Source: an uncultured Erysipelotrichaceae bacterium
GTDB taxonomy: Bacteria > Bacillota_I > Bacilli_A > Erysipelotrichales > Coprobacillaceae
Length of the DNA stretch: 52,506 nt
Assembly (NCBI GenBank): GCA_900538465.1
Contig: UPXV01000018.1
Span: 1 to 52,506, forward strand
Direction of reading: 5' to 3'
The notes under the pieces are model-generated. The model was not told the DNA's origin and searched no databases. It saw only the letters and a list, made by a program, of their open reading frames with translations. How positions within the stretch are numbered: position 1 is the stretch's first letter; each line of letters begins with the position of its first letter. The translations under genes and the position numbers were made by a program. Positions 40,965-49,117 of the stretch are shown here, one piece after another.

Positions 40965-42818
40965 TTAATAGTTTTGTTTTAAATAAATAAGTAAAACTGA
41001 AATATCAGCTGGATTAATTCCTGATATACGAGATGCTTGGGCAATTGTTAAAGGTCTTACTTGAGAAAGTTTTTGTTTAGCTTCTAATGAAAGATTTAAA
41101 ACATTATCATAATCAATATCATGAGGGATTTGTTTTTCTTCCATCTTTTTTACTTTCTCAACTTGTCTTAACGCTTTATCAATATAGCCTTTGTATTTAA
41201 TTAAAATTGTAACTCTTTTTTCTTCTTCTGGTGTTAAAGTTGTTTCACCGATAAATGGTTTCATCTTTTGATAATCCATTTCTGGTCTTTGTAATAATGC
41301 TTTAGCACTAATACCTTCAGTTAAACGTGTTGATCCTAAATCTTCCAAAACTTTATTGACTTCATGTTTTGGAGTAAAACGAATACTTTCTAGACGTTCA
41401 ATTTCATCATAAATACGTTTCATTTTATCAACATAAGCTTGATAAACATCATCACTAACCAAATGTGCATCATGCCCATGTTTTCTTAATCTTTCATCAG
41501 CATTATCATGACGTAACAACAAACGATATTCAGCACGTGATGTTAACATACGGTAAGGTTCCTTTGTTCCTTTTGTTACCAAATCATCAATCATAACACC
41601 AATATAAGATTCATCTCTTCTTAAGACTAAAGGTGCTTCACCATTTATTTTCTTTGTTGCATTGATTCCAGCAATTAAACCTTGTGCAGCAGCTTCTTCA
41701 TATCCACTTGTTCCATTAATTTGACCAGCTGTAAACAAGTTTTTAATGACCTTTGTTTCTAATGATGGCCATAATTGTAATGGATCTATCGCATCATATT
41801 CTATTGCATATGCATATTTTAAGATAACACAGTTTTCTAAGCCTGGAATTGTACGAATCATTTTTTCTTGTATATCATGTGGCATTGAAGTTGAAAATCC
41901 TTGAACATAAATTGTATTCATTTCTTTTGATTCTGGTTCTAAGAAGATTTGATGTTGTGGTTTGTCTGAAAATTTTACAATTTTATCTTCTATAGATGGA
42001 CAATATCTTGGTCCAATTCCTTTGACAATCCCTGAATACATACTGCATTTTGATAAATTGTCTTTAATGATTTGATGAGTTGTTTCATTTGTATATGTTA
42101 AATAACAAGGAGTTTGTTCTTCAATAGGTATGAATTTTGTTGTTTCATAACTGAAAGCTAATGGTTCATCTGTTCCTGGTTGTAATTGTGTTTTAGAATA
42201 ATCTACACTATTGATTTCTACACGTGGAGGTGTTCCTGTTTTTAATCTTTGAATTCTAAAGCCAAGATCTCTTAATTTATCTGAAAGGAATAATGATTGT
42301 CTTTCTTGATCAGGACCACTTGGTGTCTTTTGATCACCAACTAAGATTTCTGCTTTTAAATAAGTCCCAGTTGTTAAAATAACTGTCTTTCCTTCAAAAG
42401 TATCACCAGTATCTAAAATAACACCTTGAACTGTATCATTATCAATAATTAAATCTTCAACCATTCCTTCAACTATATCGAGATTTTCTTGTTGCTTTAA
42501 GATATTTTGCATATAGCGTGGATAAGCTTTCTTATCAGCTTGCGCTCTTAAAGACTGAACGCCAGGTCCTTTTGCTGTATTTAACATCTTCATTTGTAAA
42601 TAAGTGGCATCTGCTGTTTTTCCCATTTGTCCACCCAATGCATCCACTTCTCTCACAATAATTCCTTTTGCTGGTCCTCCAATTGATGTATTACATGGTA
42701 ATGAGCCAACATTTTCAAAATGAGATGTTACCAACAAAGTTTTTTTACCAATTCTTGCAGGTGCTAAACATGCTTCAATCCCAGCATGTCCCCCTCCAAC
42801 AACAATCACATCATACAT
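40965..42818 (-). CDS. mnmG: tRNA uridine-5-carboxymethylaminomethyl modification enzyme
   Basis: The 617-residue FAD protein acts with MnmE on U34 of tRNAs. The FAD-binding motif is VIVVGGGHAGIEACLAPARIG. PCNTSIGGPAKG, GTPPRV, TAGQINGTSGYEEAAAQG and the C-terminal SGINPADISVLLIYLK are MnmG signatures. The frame runs 19 codons further up, but AAGGAG lies before the ATG at 42818. mnmE is not in the window. A 22-bp palindrome lies in the divergent spacer. Confidence 0.96.
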   Translation of the reverse strand: MYDVIVVGGGHAGIEACLAPARIGKKTLLVTSHFENVGSLPCNTSIGGPAKGIIVREVDALGGQMGKTADATYLQMKMLNTAKGPGVQSLRAQADKKAYPRYMQNILKQQENLDIVEGMVEDLIIDNDTVQGVILDTGDTFEGKTVILTTGTYLKAEILVGDQKTPSGPDQERQSLFLSDKLRDLGFRIQRLKTGTPPRVEINSVDYSKTQLQPGTDEPLAFSYETTKFIPIEEQTPCYLTYTNETTHQIIKDNLSKCSMYSGIVKGIGPRYCPSIEDKIVKFSDKPQHQIFLEPESKEMNTIYVQGFSTSMPHDIQEKMIRTIPGLENCVILKYAYAIEYDAIDPLQLWPSLETKVIKNLFTAGQINGTSGYEEAAAQGLIAGINATKKINGEAPLVLRRDESYIGVMIDDLVTKGTKEPYRMLTSRAEYRLLLRHDNADERLRKHGHDAHLVSDDVYQAYVDKMKRIYDEIERLESIRFTPKHEVNKVLEDLGSTRLTEGISAKALLQRPEMDYQKMKPFIGETTLTPEEEKRVTILIKYKGYIDKALRQVEKVKKMEEKQIPHDIDYDNVLNLSLEAKQKLSQVRPLTIAQASRISGINPADISVLLIYLKQNY

Positions 42819-42856
42819 AATTCTCACACTCCTTTTTGCATGTTTCATATTAGCAC

Positions 42857-42878
42857 AAATTGATAATATTATCAATTT
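42857..42878. promoter_or_regulatory. 22-bp perfect palindrome between mnmG and the CoA-binding gene
   Basis: AAATTGATAATATTATCAATTT is a perfect palindrome in the divergent spacer. An extended -10 TGTTATAAT for the rightward gene lies at 42890-42898. It could be an operator for one or both genes. It is not a parS site. Confidence 0.5.
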
Positions 42879-42914
42879 TAATTCATATATGTTATAATGA
42901 GTTGAGGTGAGATT

Positions 42915-43295
42915 ATGAATCCTAAAGATATTTTAAATATGTATTATCATTTTGCAGTTGTTGGTGTAAGTGAAAACCAAGAAAAATATGGTTATAAAAT
43001 CTTTAAAAGACTTATAGAAAGAAATAAACAAGTCTATGGTATTTCACCAATTTATCATGAAATAGATGGTTATCCTATATATAGTTCATTAGAAGATGTT
43101 GAACAACCCATTGATGTTGTTGTCTTTGTTGTAAATAAGAAATATGCTTATGATTATATTGATGAAATGCTTGGCTTAGGTATCCATTATGCATGGATGC
43201 AACCTGGAACATATGATGATGAATTACTTGAACATATGAAAAGTGTTGGTATCACACCCATTTTGGCTTGTGTTCTTGTTGAAACAAATGGGTAA
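42915..43295 (+). CDS. CoA-binding domain protein (YccU-like)
   Basis: The 126-residue protein is a single Rossmann-like CoA-binding domain of the YccU/succinyl-CoA-synthetase-alpha type: FAVVGVSENQEKYGYKIFK, VYGISP, VVVFVVNKKYAYDYI and HYAWMQPGTYDDELLE. The Cys in PILACVLVE is at the family position. Molecular function is not established. GAGGTGAGATT precedes the ATG. The GNAT gene follows 5 bases later. Confidence 0.85.
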   Translation: MNPKDILNMYYHFAVVGVSENQEKYGYKIFKRLIERNKQVYGISPIYHEIDGYPIYSSLEDVEQPIDVVVFVVNKKYAYDYIDEMLGLGIHYAWMQPGTYDDELLEHMKSVGITPILACVLVETNG

Positions 43296-43300
43296 CAACA

Positions 43301-43813
43301 ATGCCTATAAGACAAGTTAATCCTACTGATTATCAAAACATATATGATCTTGTTCAAAAGGCCTTTGAAACTGCTCAAGTTTCCGATGGAACAGAACAAG
43401 ATTTTGTTTTAAAATTGCGTAAAAGCAATAATTTTATACCTGAATTAGAATTTGTTGCGATAGAAGAGAATGAGTTGGTTGGTCATATTATGTTAACGAA
43501 GCAAGACATACAAACTCCTCAAGGAACCTTTACAGGTGTATTGATTGCTCCTCTTTTTGTAAAACGAGAATATCGTAATCAAAAAATCGGTCAAGCTTTA
43601 ATGAACTATGCTTGCCAACAAGCCCTTCAGTTAGGTTACACGGCAGCATTTCTCGTTGGTAATCCTGATTATTATCAACGATTTGGTTTTCAACAAACGA
43701 CTATCTTTCATATAGATAACCAAAATAAAATTCCTGAGCAATTTGTTTTAGCATGTGAATTCATTCCAGATGCACTGAAAAACATTACAGGAACTATATG
43801 TTTTCAAGAATAA
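43301..43813 (+). CDS. GNAT-family N-acetyltransferase
   Basis: The 170-residue protein has the GNAT core: ELVGHIMLT, then GVLIAPLFVKREYRNQKIGQ (motif A, acetyl-CoA phosphate-binding R-x-x-x-I-G) and FLVGNPDYYQRFGF (motif B). It is like the YhbS subgroup. It has no ribosome site of its own within a good distance and is probably coupled to the preceding gene. The acceptor substrate is unknown. Confidence 0.85.
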   Translation: MPIRQVNPTDYQNIYDLVQKAFETAQVSDGTEQDFVLKLRKSNNFIPELEFVAIEENELVGHIMLTKQDIQTPQGTFTGVLIAPLFVKREYRNQKIGQALMNYACQQALQLGYTAAFLVGNPDYYQRFGFQQTTIFHIDNQNKIPEQFVLACEFIPDALKNITGTICFQE

Positions 43814-43816
43814 TTG

Positions 43817-43838
43817 AGCAGATATTTATCTGCTTTTT
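43817..43838 (+). terminator. terminator after the GNAT gene
   Basis: AGCAGATA (43817-43824) pairs with TATCTGCT (43827-43834) across a very short loop, followed by T. Confidence 0.65.
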
Positions 43839-43844
43839 AAATAC

Positions 43845-43871
43845 AAAAAAAGAGATAGTTTTCACTATCTC
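43845..43871 (-). terminator. terminator overlapping the YabE-like stop codon
   Basis: GAGATAGT (43852-43859) pairs with ACTATCTC (43864-43871), with a T-run of seven on the minus strand. The stop codon TAG lies in the stem. Confidence 0.8.
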
Positions 43872-44803
43872 CAGAAATTGGCACGTCCACTTCCTAATGA
43901 TACAATTTCAAATTTTGTATTATAAGAAGTTCCCCCACCAAAATATGTTCTACCTGATCCTTCACTACCTTTAAAGATATCAATCTTGTTTCCCTTGATG
44001 GCTCCACCACGGTCAACAACAATACCATAAATTGTACTATCTGTATGCAAATTATGATTTGAAATCTTAATAACTGTTCCAAATGGAATAGAACGGTCAG
44101 CCGCTAAACAATAATATTTACGACCTTTATAAGTGAGGAATGGAGAGTTTGTGTTATTAACTCCAGTTGTTGGAGATAATTTTACACCTGATGAACTTCC
44201 TCCACTACAACCACGGCAATCTCCACCGTAAGTTGTTAAACGACCTGTAAAAGTTGTTCCTTCACTAACGCCACCATATCTAATTACTTTATCAACTGGT
44301 TTTTCAATAATCTCTTCTTTAATAACTTTACGTCCAGTTTCTTTTCCATTTGCATAAGTCACTAAATAAGTTCTTTTTATCTTACCATCTTTACCTTCTT
44401 GCTCAACTGTTCTTGTCCAGCTTCCTGAACCTTTTGTGACAGTTTTGTATGCAAGATTTTCTTCACGAGTCATTGTTTTTGTTTCGACTCTTGTAATTTC
44501 AATAAGATCATCTTGTTGAACAACATAATCTTTTTCTTTATTTAAAGTATCATTTTTACCTAATTCTACATTCAATTCTTCTAACACATTTGTTACTGTG
44601 TCTTGTTTAACTAAATATTCTTTCCTATCGCTAACACCATCTTGTAATTTGATATCAACTGTTGGAATAAAATTAACAATCTGTTCTACGGCACCTGATG
44701 AAACTGTTGTTATCATGATAACAAAGTACACACATGCCACGGCTAAAATTCCTTTTGTTCGGCTATCAGCCGAGACAACGATTTCCTTAGCTTTTTTTAA
44801 CAT
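43865..44803 (-). CDS. YabE-like cell-wall protein with DUF348, G5 and 3D domains
   Basis: The 312-residue protein has an N-terminal membrane anchor/signal (about residues 17-40). It then has a DUF348 ubiquitin-like stretch (VDIKLQDGVSDRKEYLVKQ onward), a G5 domain (about 105-170, TKTMTREENLAYKTV...GSGSWTRTVEQ, KRTYLVTYANGKE) and a C-terminal 3D domain (AADRSIPFGTVIKI, YGIVVDRGGAIKGNKIDIF) with the three catalytic-site aspartates of lytic transglycosylases. It follows tatD by 15 bases, as yabE follows yabD in Bacillus. It probably cuts or remodels peptidoglycan outside the membrane. Confidence 0.87.
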   Translation of the reverse strand: MLKKAKEIVVSADSRTKGILAVACVYFVIMITTVSSGAVEQIVNFIPTVDIKLQDGVSDRKEYLVKQDTVTNVLEELNVELGKNDTLNKEKDYVVQQDDLIEITRVETKTMTREENLAYKTVTKGSGSWTRTVEQEGKDGKIKRTYLVTYANGKETGRKVIKEEIIEKPVDKVIRYGGVSEGTTFTGRLTTYGGDCRGCSGGSSSGVKLSPTTGVNNTNSPFLTYKGRKYYCLAADRSIPFGTVIKISNHNLHTDSTIYGIVVDRGGAIKGNKIDIFKGSEGSGRTYFGGGTSYNTKFEIVSLGSGRANFWR

Positions 44804-44818
44804 AAATAAATTTCCTCC

Positions 44819-45577
44819 TTATTTAATCCCAAACATTCTTTTGGCATTAAATGTTGTGATTCTAGCAACGTCTTCTATCTCCATGTTCTTTAGCTTTGCT
44901 ATTTCCTGGGCAATATACACAACATTTGCTGGCTCATTCAACTTTCCTCGAAATGGGTGAGGTGTTAAATAAGGACAGTCTGTTTCGATCATGAGATGAT
45001 CAATACCAATTGTCGTGGCAACCATTTTTGGTACTTTTGCATTCTTAAATGTCACTGGTCCAGCTAGCGATATTTCAAATCCAATTTGAATATATCTCTT
45101 TGCCATTTCAACTGATCCACTATAACAATGCATAATGCCACGATGTGCTGCATGACTTAAGATATCATAAGTATCTTCATAGGCGTCTCTTGCATGAATA
45201 ACGATTGGTTTATCATGTTTTTTTGCAATGTCTATTTGTTTTAAAAAGACATCTTTTTGTTTATCACGAGGAACATCATCCCAGTAATAATCAAGCCCAA
45301 TTTCGCCTAAGGCCACAACACGTGGGTCTTGCAATAATGTTTCAACTTCAAGCAGATCCTCATCTGTTGTTTTTAAACAATCATTTGGACTTATACCAAC
45401 TGTTGCATAAATAAATGGATACTCATGAGCAATCTCAACTGCTTTTTTTGACGATGGTAAGTCGTATCCCGCAACAACAATATAGTCTACGTTGTTTTGT
45501 AAAGCATGTTTAATGAATATATCTCTTTGTTCATACAATTCATCGCTATTCAAATGAGTATGTGTGTTGAAGTACAT
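44819..45577 (-). CDS. TatD-family metal-dependent deoxyribonuclease
   Basis: The 252-residue TIM-barrel hydrolase has the metal-binding motifs NTHTHLNSD, GEIGLDYY, VIHARDAYEDT, HCYSGS and ETDCPYLTPHP of TatD (YabD in Bacillus). TatD enzymes act on DNA ends. It is first in a two-gene unit with the YabE-like gene and has its own strong promoter. Confidence 0.92.
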   Translation of the reverse strand: MYFNTHTHLNSDELYEQRDIFIKHALQNNVDYIVVAGYDLPSSKKAVEIAHEYPFIYATVGISPNDCLKTTDEDLLEVETLLQDPRVVALGEIGLDYYWDDVPRDKQKDVFLKQIDIAKKHDKPIVIHARDAYEDTYDILSHAAHRGIMHCYSGSVEMAKRYIQIGFEISLAGPVTFKNAKVPKMVATTIGIDHLMIETDCPYLTPHPFRGKLNEPANVVYIAQEIAKLKNMEIEDVARITTFNAKRMFGIK

Positions 45578-45594
45578 TTACATCACCCTACGGC

Positions 45595-45623
45595 ATAATA
45601 ACAAAATTTGTAAGCTTTGTCAA
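45595..45623 (-). promoter_or_regulatory. promoter of tatD
   Basis: TTGACA (45618-45623) and TATTAT (45595-45600) are spaced by 17 bp on the minus strand, about 18 bases before the start codon. Confidence 0.75.
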
Positions 45624-45895
45624 ATTTCTAAACCTTTATTTTTCAATTTTATCCCTTTTTATCGACATTTTTCATCATCAAAGCCAAATAAGACCCGTAC
45701 TTATTTGTTTAAATAACAAATATTTATCACAACTTTTACACATTTTCCATATCTTTAAATATTATGCTAAAGATTGTAAACAATGCTCTTAATCACAACG
45801 TTTCTTCATATATTATGTCTATTTCACACCTTTTTAGTCAAAAATGAGGGATAAATTCTATATTATCCCTCTCGTCAATTTTAACTTCAAGCTAT
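45624..45895. other. spacer between tatD and the bactofilin gene
   Basis: This AT-rich stretch holds one clear structure, a hairpin of GAGGGATAA (45846-45854) and TTATCCCTC (45863-45871), about 45 bases beyond the bactofilin terminator on the minus strand. It could be a backup terminator or part of a small RNA. No gene is recognised. Confidence 0.5.
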
Positions 45896-45917
45896 AAAAA
45901 AAGAGCATCAGCTCTTT
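45896..45917 (-). terminator. terminator of the bactofilin gene
   Basis: AAAGAGC (45900-45906) pairs with GCTCTTT (45911-45917) over 4 bases, with a T-run on the minus strand. It directly abuts the stop codon. Confidence 0.75.
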
Positions 45918-46409
45918 TTAAAATCCTAACATCTTTAATTGACCTTCAACAACTGCACCTTCTTCAATTTTGATAACTTTTGTTTGAATATCTCCTTGAA
46001 TACTAGCAACTTCTAATAATTTTAAACATTCTTTAGCAACAATATTTCCTTTACATTCACTATTAATAACAATGTCTCCACCAACAATATTTCCTGTAAT
46101 CTTACTATTATCAATAATATCAATCATACTTTCACTATCAATATTACCATCAATAATACTATTTTTAATATAAATCTTTGTTGCTTTAATATTTCCTTTA
46201 ATTGTTCCACCAGAAACTTTAATCATGCCTTCTACTTCAAGATCCCCAATCACTTGTCCAGAAACTTCTAAATCATTTTTAGCATTAATATTCCCGTGAA
46301 TAACTGTTTCAGATGAAATCACTGTTGGTTTCTTTGGTGCAGTTACTTCATCTACAACAATTGCTGAATTTACATCTATATCTAAATCTTCTTTTTCTTT
46401 TAAGTCCAC
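45918..46409 (-). CDS. bactofilin (polymer-forming cytoskeletal protein)
   Basis: The 163-residue protein has a disordered acidic N terminus and then regular beta-helix repeats (VIHGNINAKNDLEVSGQVIG, IKGNIKATKIYI, ITGNIVGGDIVI, CKGNIVAKECLKL). This is the bactofilin signature of G-x-I turns every 16-18 residues. It would polymerise at the membrane and help shape the cell. Start is a GTG directly after the stop of a 30-codon gene (TAAGTG), with AAAGAGG 8 nt before. No M23 peptidase is adjacent, although one often is. Confidence 0.88.
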   Translation of the reverse strand: MDLKEKEDLDIDVNSAIVVDEVTAPKKPTVISSETVIHGNINAKNDLEVSGQVIGDLEVEGMIKVSGGTIKGNIKATKIYIKNSIIDGNIDSESMIDIIDNSKITGNIVGGDIVINSECKGNIVAKECLKLLEVASIQGDIQTKVIKIEEGAVVEGQLKMLGF

Positions 46410-46502
46410 TTATACGTCCTCTTTCTCATCTTCTACTTCTTCAATTTCAAAATATCTTTCTAAGATTTTATTCTTGAAAGTATCTTTTTTATCCGTCCTC
46501 AT
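46410..46502 (-). CDS. 30-residue acidic protein translationally coupled to bactofilin
   Basis: TTGGAGGAATCAAGG precedes an ATG at 46502. The frame starts MRTDKKDTFKNKILERYFEI and ends in an acidic run (EEVEDEKEDV). The stop TAA abuts the bactofilin GTG. The first half is basic, the second half strongly acidic, with a possible helix from residue 8 to 28. It has a consensus promoter upstream. No family is recognised. It may be a real partner of the bactofilin or only a coupling ORF. Confidence 0.5.
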   Translation of the reverse strand: MRTDKKDTFKNKILERYFEIEEVEDEKEDV

Positions 46503-46544
46503 CCTTGATTCCTCCAAATAACAACGATTTAATCGCTTTTTTTT

Positions 46545-46573
46545 ATTATACTATAAGGGCTCTTTTATTTCAA
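46545..46573 (-). promoter_or_regulatory. promoter of the small gene and bactofilin
   Basis: TTGAAA (46568-46573) and TATAAT (46545-46550) are spaced by 17 bp on the minus strand, about 40 bases before the small gene. Confidence 0.75.
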
Positions 46574-46602
46574 CAAAACCCAATATTATTTCCTTTTATT
46601 TG

Positions 46603-46633
46603 AAAAAAGAACCAACTTTTTTAAAGCTGGTTC
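46603..46633 (-). terminator. terminator of glmU-prs
   Basis: GAACCAACTTT (46609-46619) pairs with AAAGCTGGTTC (46623-46633) with one mismatch, followed on the minus strand by a T-run. It lies 10 bases after the prs stop. Confidence 0.8.
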
Positions 46634-46643
46634 AAAATAAGTT

Positions 46644-47600
46644 CTATCCTTTGAAATCAAATTGAGTAAAAACATCACTAACTGGTAAGTTATTTTCAAT
46701 ACTTTCAATTGTATGAGCTAACAATTCAGCAACACTAATTTCAACCAATTTATCAAATTTCTTTGATTCAGGAATATTAATAGTATCAGTAATAACAATT
46801 TGTTTAGCTACACAATCTTTTAATCTTTCTACTGCAGGTCCTGATAAAACACCATGAGTACATGCAATATAAACATCCTTAGCACCTTTTTCTTTTAATA
46901 CTGATGCTCCAGCAACAATTGTTCCAGCTGTATCAATCATATCATCAATTAAGATACAGTTTTTACCTTCAACATCACCAATAATTCCCATAACTTCAGC
47001 AACATTTGGTTTTGGTCTTCTTTTATCAATAATAGCAATTGGACAATCCAATGCTTCTGACATTTTTCTTGCACGTGTTGCTCCACCATGATCTGGAGAA
47101 ACGACACATAAATCTTCAATATTTTGATTTTTAAAATACTTACAAATAAGAGGTAAAGCTTCCATTTCATCAACAGGGATATCAAAGAATCCTTGAATTT
47201 GACGAGCATGTAAGTCTACTGTAACAACTCTATTAACCCCTGCAACTGTTAATAAATCAGCTACTAAACGAGATGTAATTGGTTGTCTTGGTTTTGCCTT
47301 TCTATCTTGTCTTGCATATCCAAAATATGGAATAACTGCTGTAATTTCTTTAGCAGAAGCTCTTTTTAAAGCATCAGCTAATACTAAAACTTCCATTAAA
47401 TTTTCAGTGACTGGGTTAGATGTAGATTGAACAATAAAAACATCCTTTCCTCTGACTGATTCACCAATTTCTACTAAAATTTCTCCATCTGCAAAATGAT
47501 GTACATCACATTTTCCAACTTTAGTTCCTAAAATATCAGCAATTGAATTTGCTAAGTCTTGATTTGATGACAAAGCAAAAATAGTTATATTGTTTTTCAT
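46644..47600 (-). CDS. prs: ribose-phosphate pyrophosphokinase
   Basis: The 318-residue enzyme makes PRPP from ribose-5-phosphate and ATP. Key motifs are IPYFGYARQDRKAKPRQPI, VDLHARQIQGFFDIPVDE, VVSPDHGGATRARKMSE and the PRPP-binding CILIDDMIDTAGTI. It lies 19 bases downstream of glmU, the conserved glmU-prs pair of Firmicutes. GAGGTAAAAC precedes the ATG. Confidence 0.97.
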   Translation of the reverse strand: MKNNITIFALSSNQDLANSIADILGTKVGKCDVHHFADGEILVEIGESVRGKDVFIVQSTSNPVTENLMEVLVLADALKRASAKEITAVIPYFGYARQDRKAKPRQPITSRLVADLLTVAGVNRVVTVDLHARQIQGFFDIPVDEMEALPLICKYFKNQNIEDLCVVSPDHGGATRARKMSEALDCPIAIIDKRRPKPNVAEVMGIIGDVEGKNCILIDDMIDTAGTIVAGASVLKEKGAKDVYIACTHGVLSGPAVERLKDCVAKQIVITDTINIPESKKFDKLVEISVAELLAHTIESIENNLPVSDVFTQFDFKG

Positions 47601-47619
47601 GTTTTACCTCTTTTTCTCC

Positions 47620-49017
47620 TTATTTTTTCTTGTTTCTACGTTCAAATTCTTTCATTCTGATTTCTTCTAAAACTTTACTATATCCTTGTTTATTCACTTG
47701 TCTTGCTCTTGCAATAGCCATTGCATCTTCTTCTACTTCTTTTGTAATTGTAGACCCCGCTGCAATATAAGCATTTTTTCTCACTGTCACTGGAGCAACT
47801 AAATTTGTATTACATCCAATAAAGACATTATCTTCAATCTTTGTTAAGGATTTATTCTTTCCATCATAGTTAGATGTAATTGTTCCACAACCAAAGTTAA
47901 CATCTTTACCAACTTCAGCATCTCCTACATAAGTTAAGTGTGATGCCTTGCTTCCAGCTCCAAATACTGCTTTTTTCATTTCTACAAAGTTTCCTAAATG
48001 TGCATGTTCTTGGATATGACAGTTTGTTCTTAATCTTGCATAAGGTCCAATATCAACAAAACTTTCAATAATAGAATCACTTAATACAGAGAACTTAATT
48101 TCAACATTGTCCTTAATTTCCATATTTGTAAACTCACAATATGGACCAATATGACAATTGTTTCCAATCACTGTTTTTCCTTTAAGAATACATCCTGGTT
48201 CAATTGTTGTATCTACGCCAATCACAACATCTCTACCAATATAAGTATTGCTTGGATCAATGATATTCACACCATTTAATAAATGTTCTCTATTAATACG
48301 ATCTCTTAAGATTTGTGTTGCTTCAGCTAAAGCGACACGATCATTAATCCCACCAACTTCATTGAAATCATCAATCTTATAAGCATCAACTTTTAATCCT
48401 TCATCATTCATAATTCCAATTACATCAGTTACATAATACTCATTTTGAGCATTTTGATTTGTCACTTTTGATAATGCCTCAAATAAAGCTTGATTATCAA
48501 AACAATATTCACCTGTATTCATTTCTGTAATATCCCTTTGACAATCTAACAAATCTTTAAACTCCACAATTCCTTTAACTTGTCCATCTTCCTTAATCAC
48601 TCTTCCATAGTGAGTTGATGTATCACAATCAGCACTCATAACTGTTGCTTTATTGTGATTTTCTTGATGATAATCAATAAATCCTTGTAAAGTTTCTTTA
48701 CGAATAAGTGGCGCATCCCCACATAAAACTAATGTTAGACCTTCTTTATCAGCCAAAACATCTTTTGCCTGTAAAACAGCATGTCCTGTTCCCAATTGTT
48801 CATTTTGATAAACAAATGTCACTCCATCAACAATTGCTTCAACTTGTTTGGCACCATGTCCCACAACAACAATAATTTCATCAACACCTAATGCTTTTAA
48901 TTCATCCACAACATGATTAATCATTGGCTTGTATAAAACTTCATGAACAACCTTTGGTTTTTCAGATTTCATGCGAGTTCCTTTACCAGCCGCTAATACG
49001 ACAGCATATTTTTTCAT
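47620..49017 (-). CDS. glmU: bifunctional N-acetylglucosamine-1-phosphate uridyltransferase/glucosamine-1-phosphate acetyltransferase
   Basis: The 465-residue enzyme makes UDP-GlcNAc for the cell wall. The N-terminal half has the pyrophosphorylase motif VVLAAGKGTRMKSEKPKVV and QLGTGHAVLQA. The C-terminal half is a left-handed beta-helix of hexapeptide repeats ending in KASHLTYVGDAEVG, FGCGTITSNYDGKNK and VTVRKNAYIAAGSTI. AAGGAG precedes the ATG. A possible extended -10 TGTTAGAAT lies in the 80-base spacer after ispE, so the pair has its own promoter. Confidence 0.96.
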   Translation of the reverse strand: MKKYAVVLAAGKGTRMKSEKPKVVHEVLYKPMINHVVDELKALGVDEIIVVVGHGAKQVEAIVDGVTFVYQNEQLGTGHAVLQAKDVLADKEGLTLVLCGDAPLIRKETLQGFIDYHQENHNKATVMSADCDTSTHYGRVIKEDGQVKGIVEFKDLLDCQRDITEMNTGEYCFDNQALFEALSKVTNQNAQNEYYVTDVIGIMNDEGLKVDAYKIDDFNEVGGINDRVALAEATQILRDRINREHLLNGVNIIDPSNTYIGRDVVIGVDTTIEPGCILKGKTVIGNNCHIGPYCEFTNMEIKDNVEIKFSVLSDSIIESFVDIGPYARLRTNCHIQEHAHLGNFVEMKKAVFGAGSKASHLTYVGDAEVGKDVNFGCGTITSNYDGKNKSLTKIEDNVFIGCNTNLVAPVTVRKNAYIAAGSTITKEVEEDAMAIARARQVNKQGYSKVLEEIRMKEFERRNKKK

Positions 49018-49060
49018 TTTACACTCTCCTTAACGCCCCTATTCTAACAAAATTTCACAT

Positions 49061-49117
49061 AAAAAAAAAGAGGAAAGAAGAAATACTTACCTTATTTTCA
49101 ATATTTTTCTTCCTCTT
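49061..49117 (-). terminator. long terminator overlapping the end of ispE
   Basis: On the minus strand the last ispE codons (AAGAGGAAGAAAAATATT) pair with a downstream AAGTATTTCTTCTTTCCTCTT with small bulges, followed by a T-run of nine. The ispE stop codon is within the structure. Confidence 0.75.

Noticed and set aside
45846..45871. small RNA gene in the tatD-bactofilin spacer
   Set aside because: Only a hairpin is clear; no promoter at a suitable distance was found, so a backup terminator is at least as likely.
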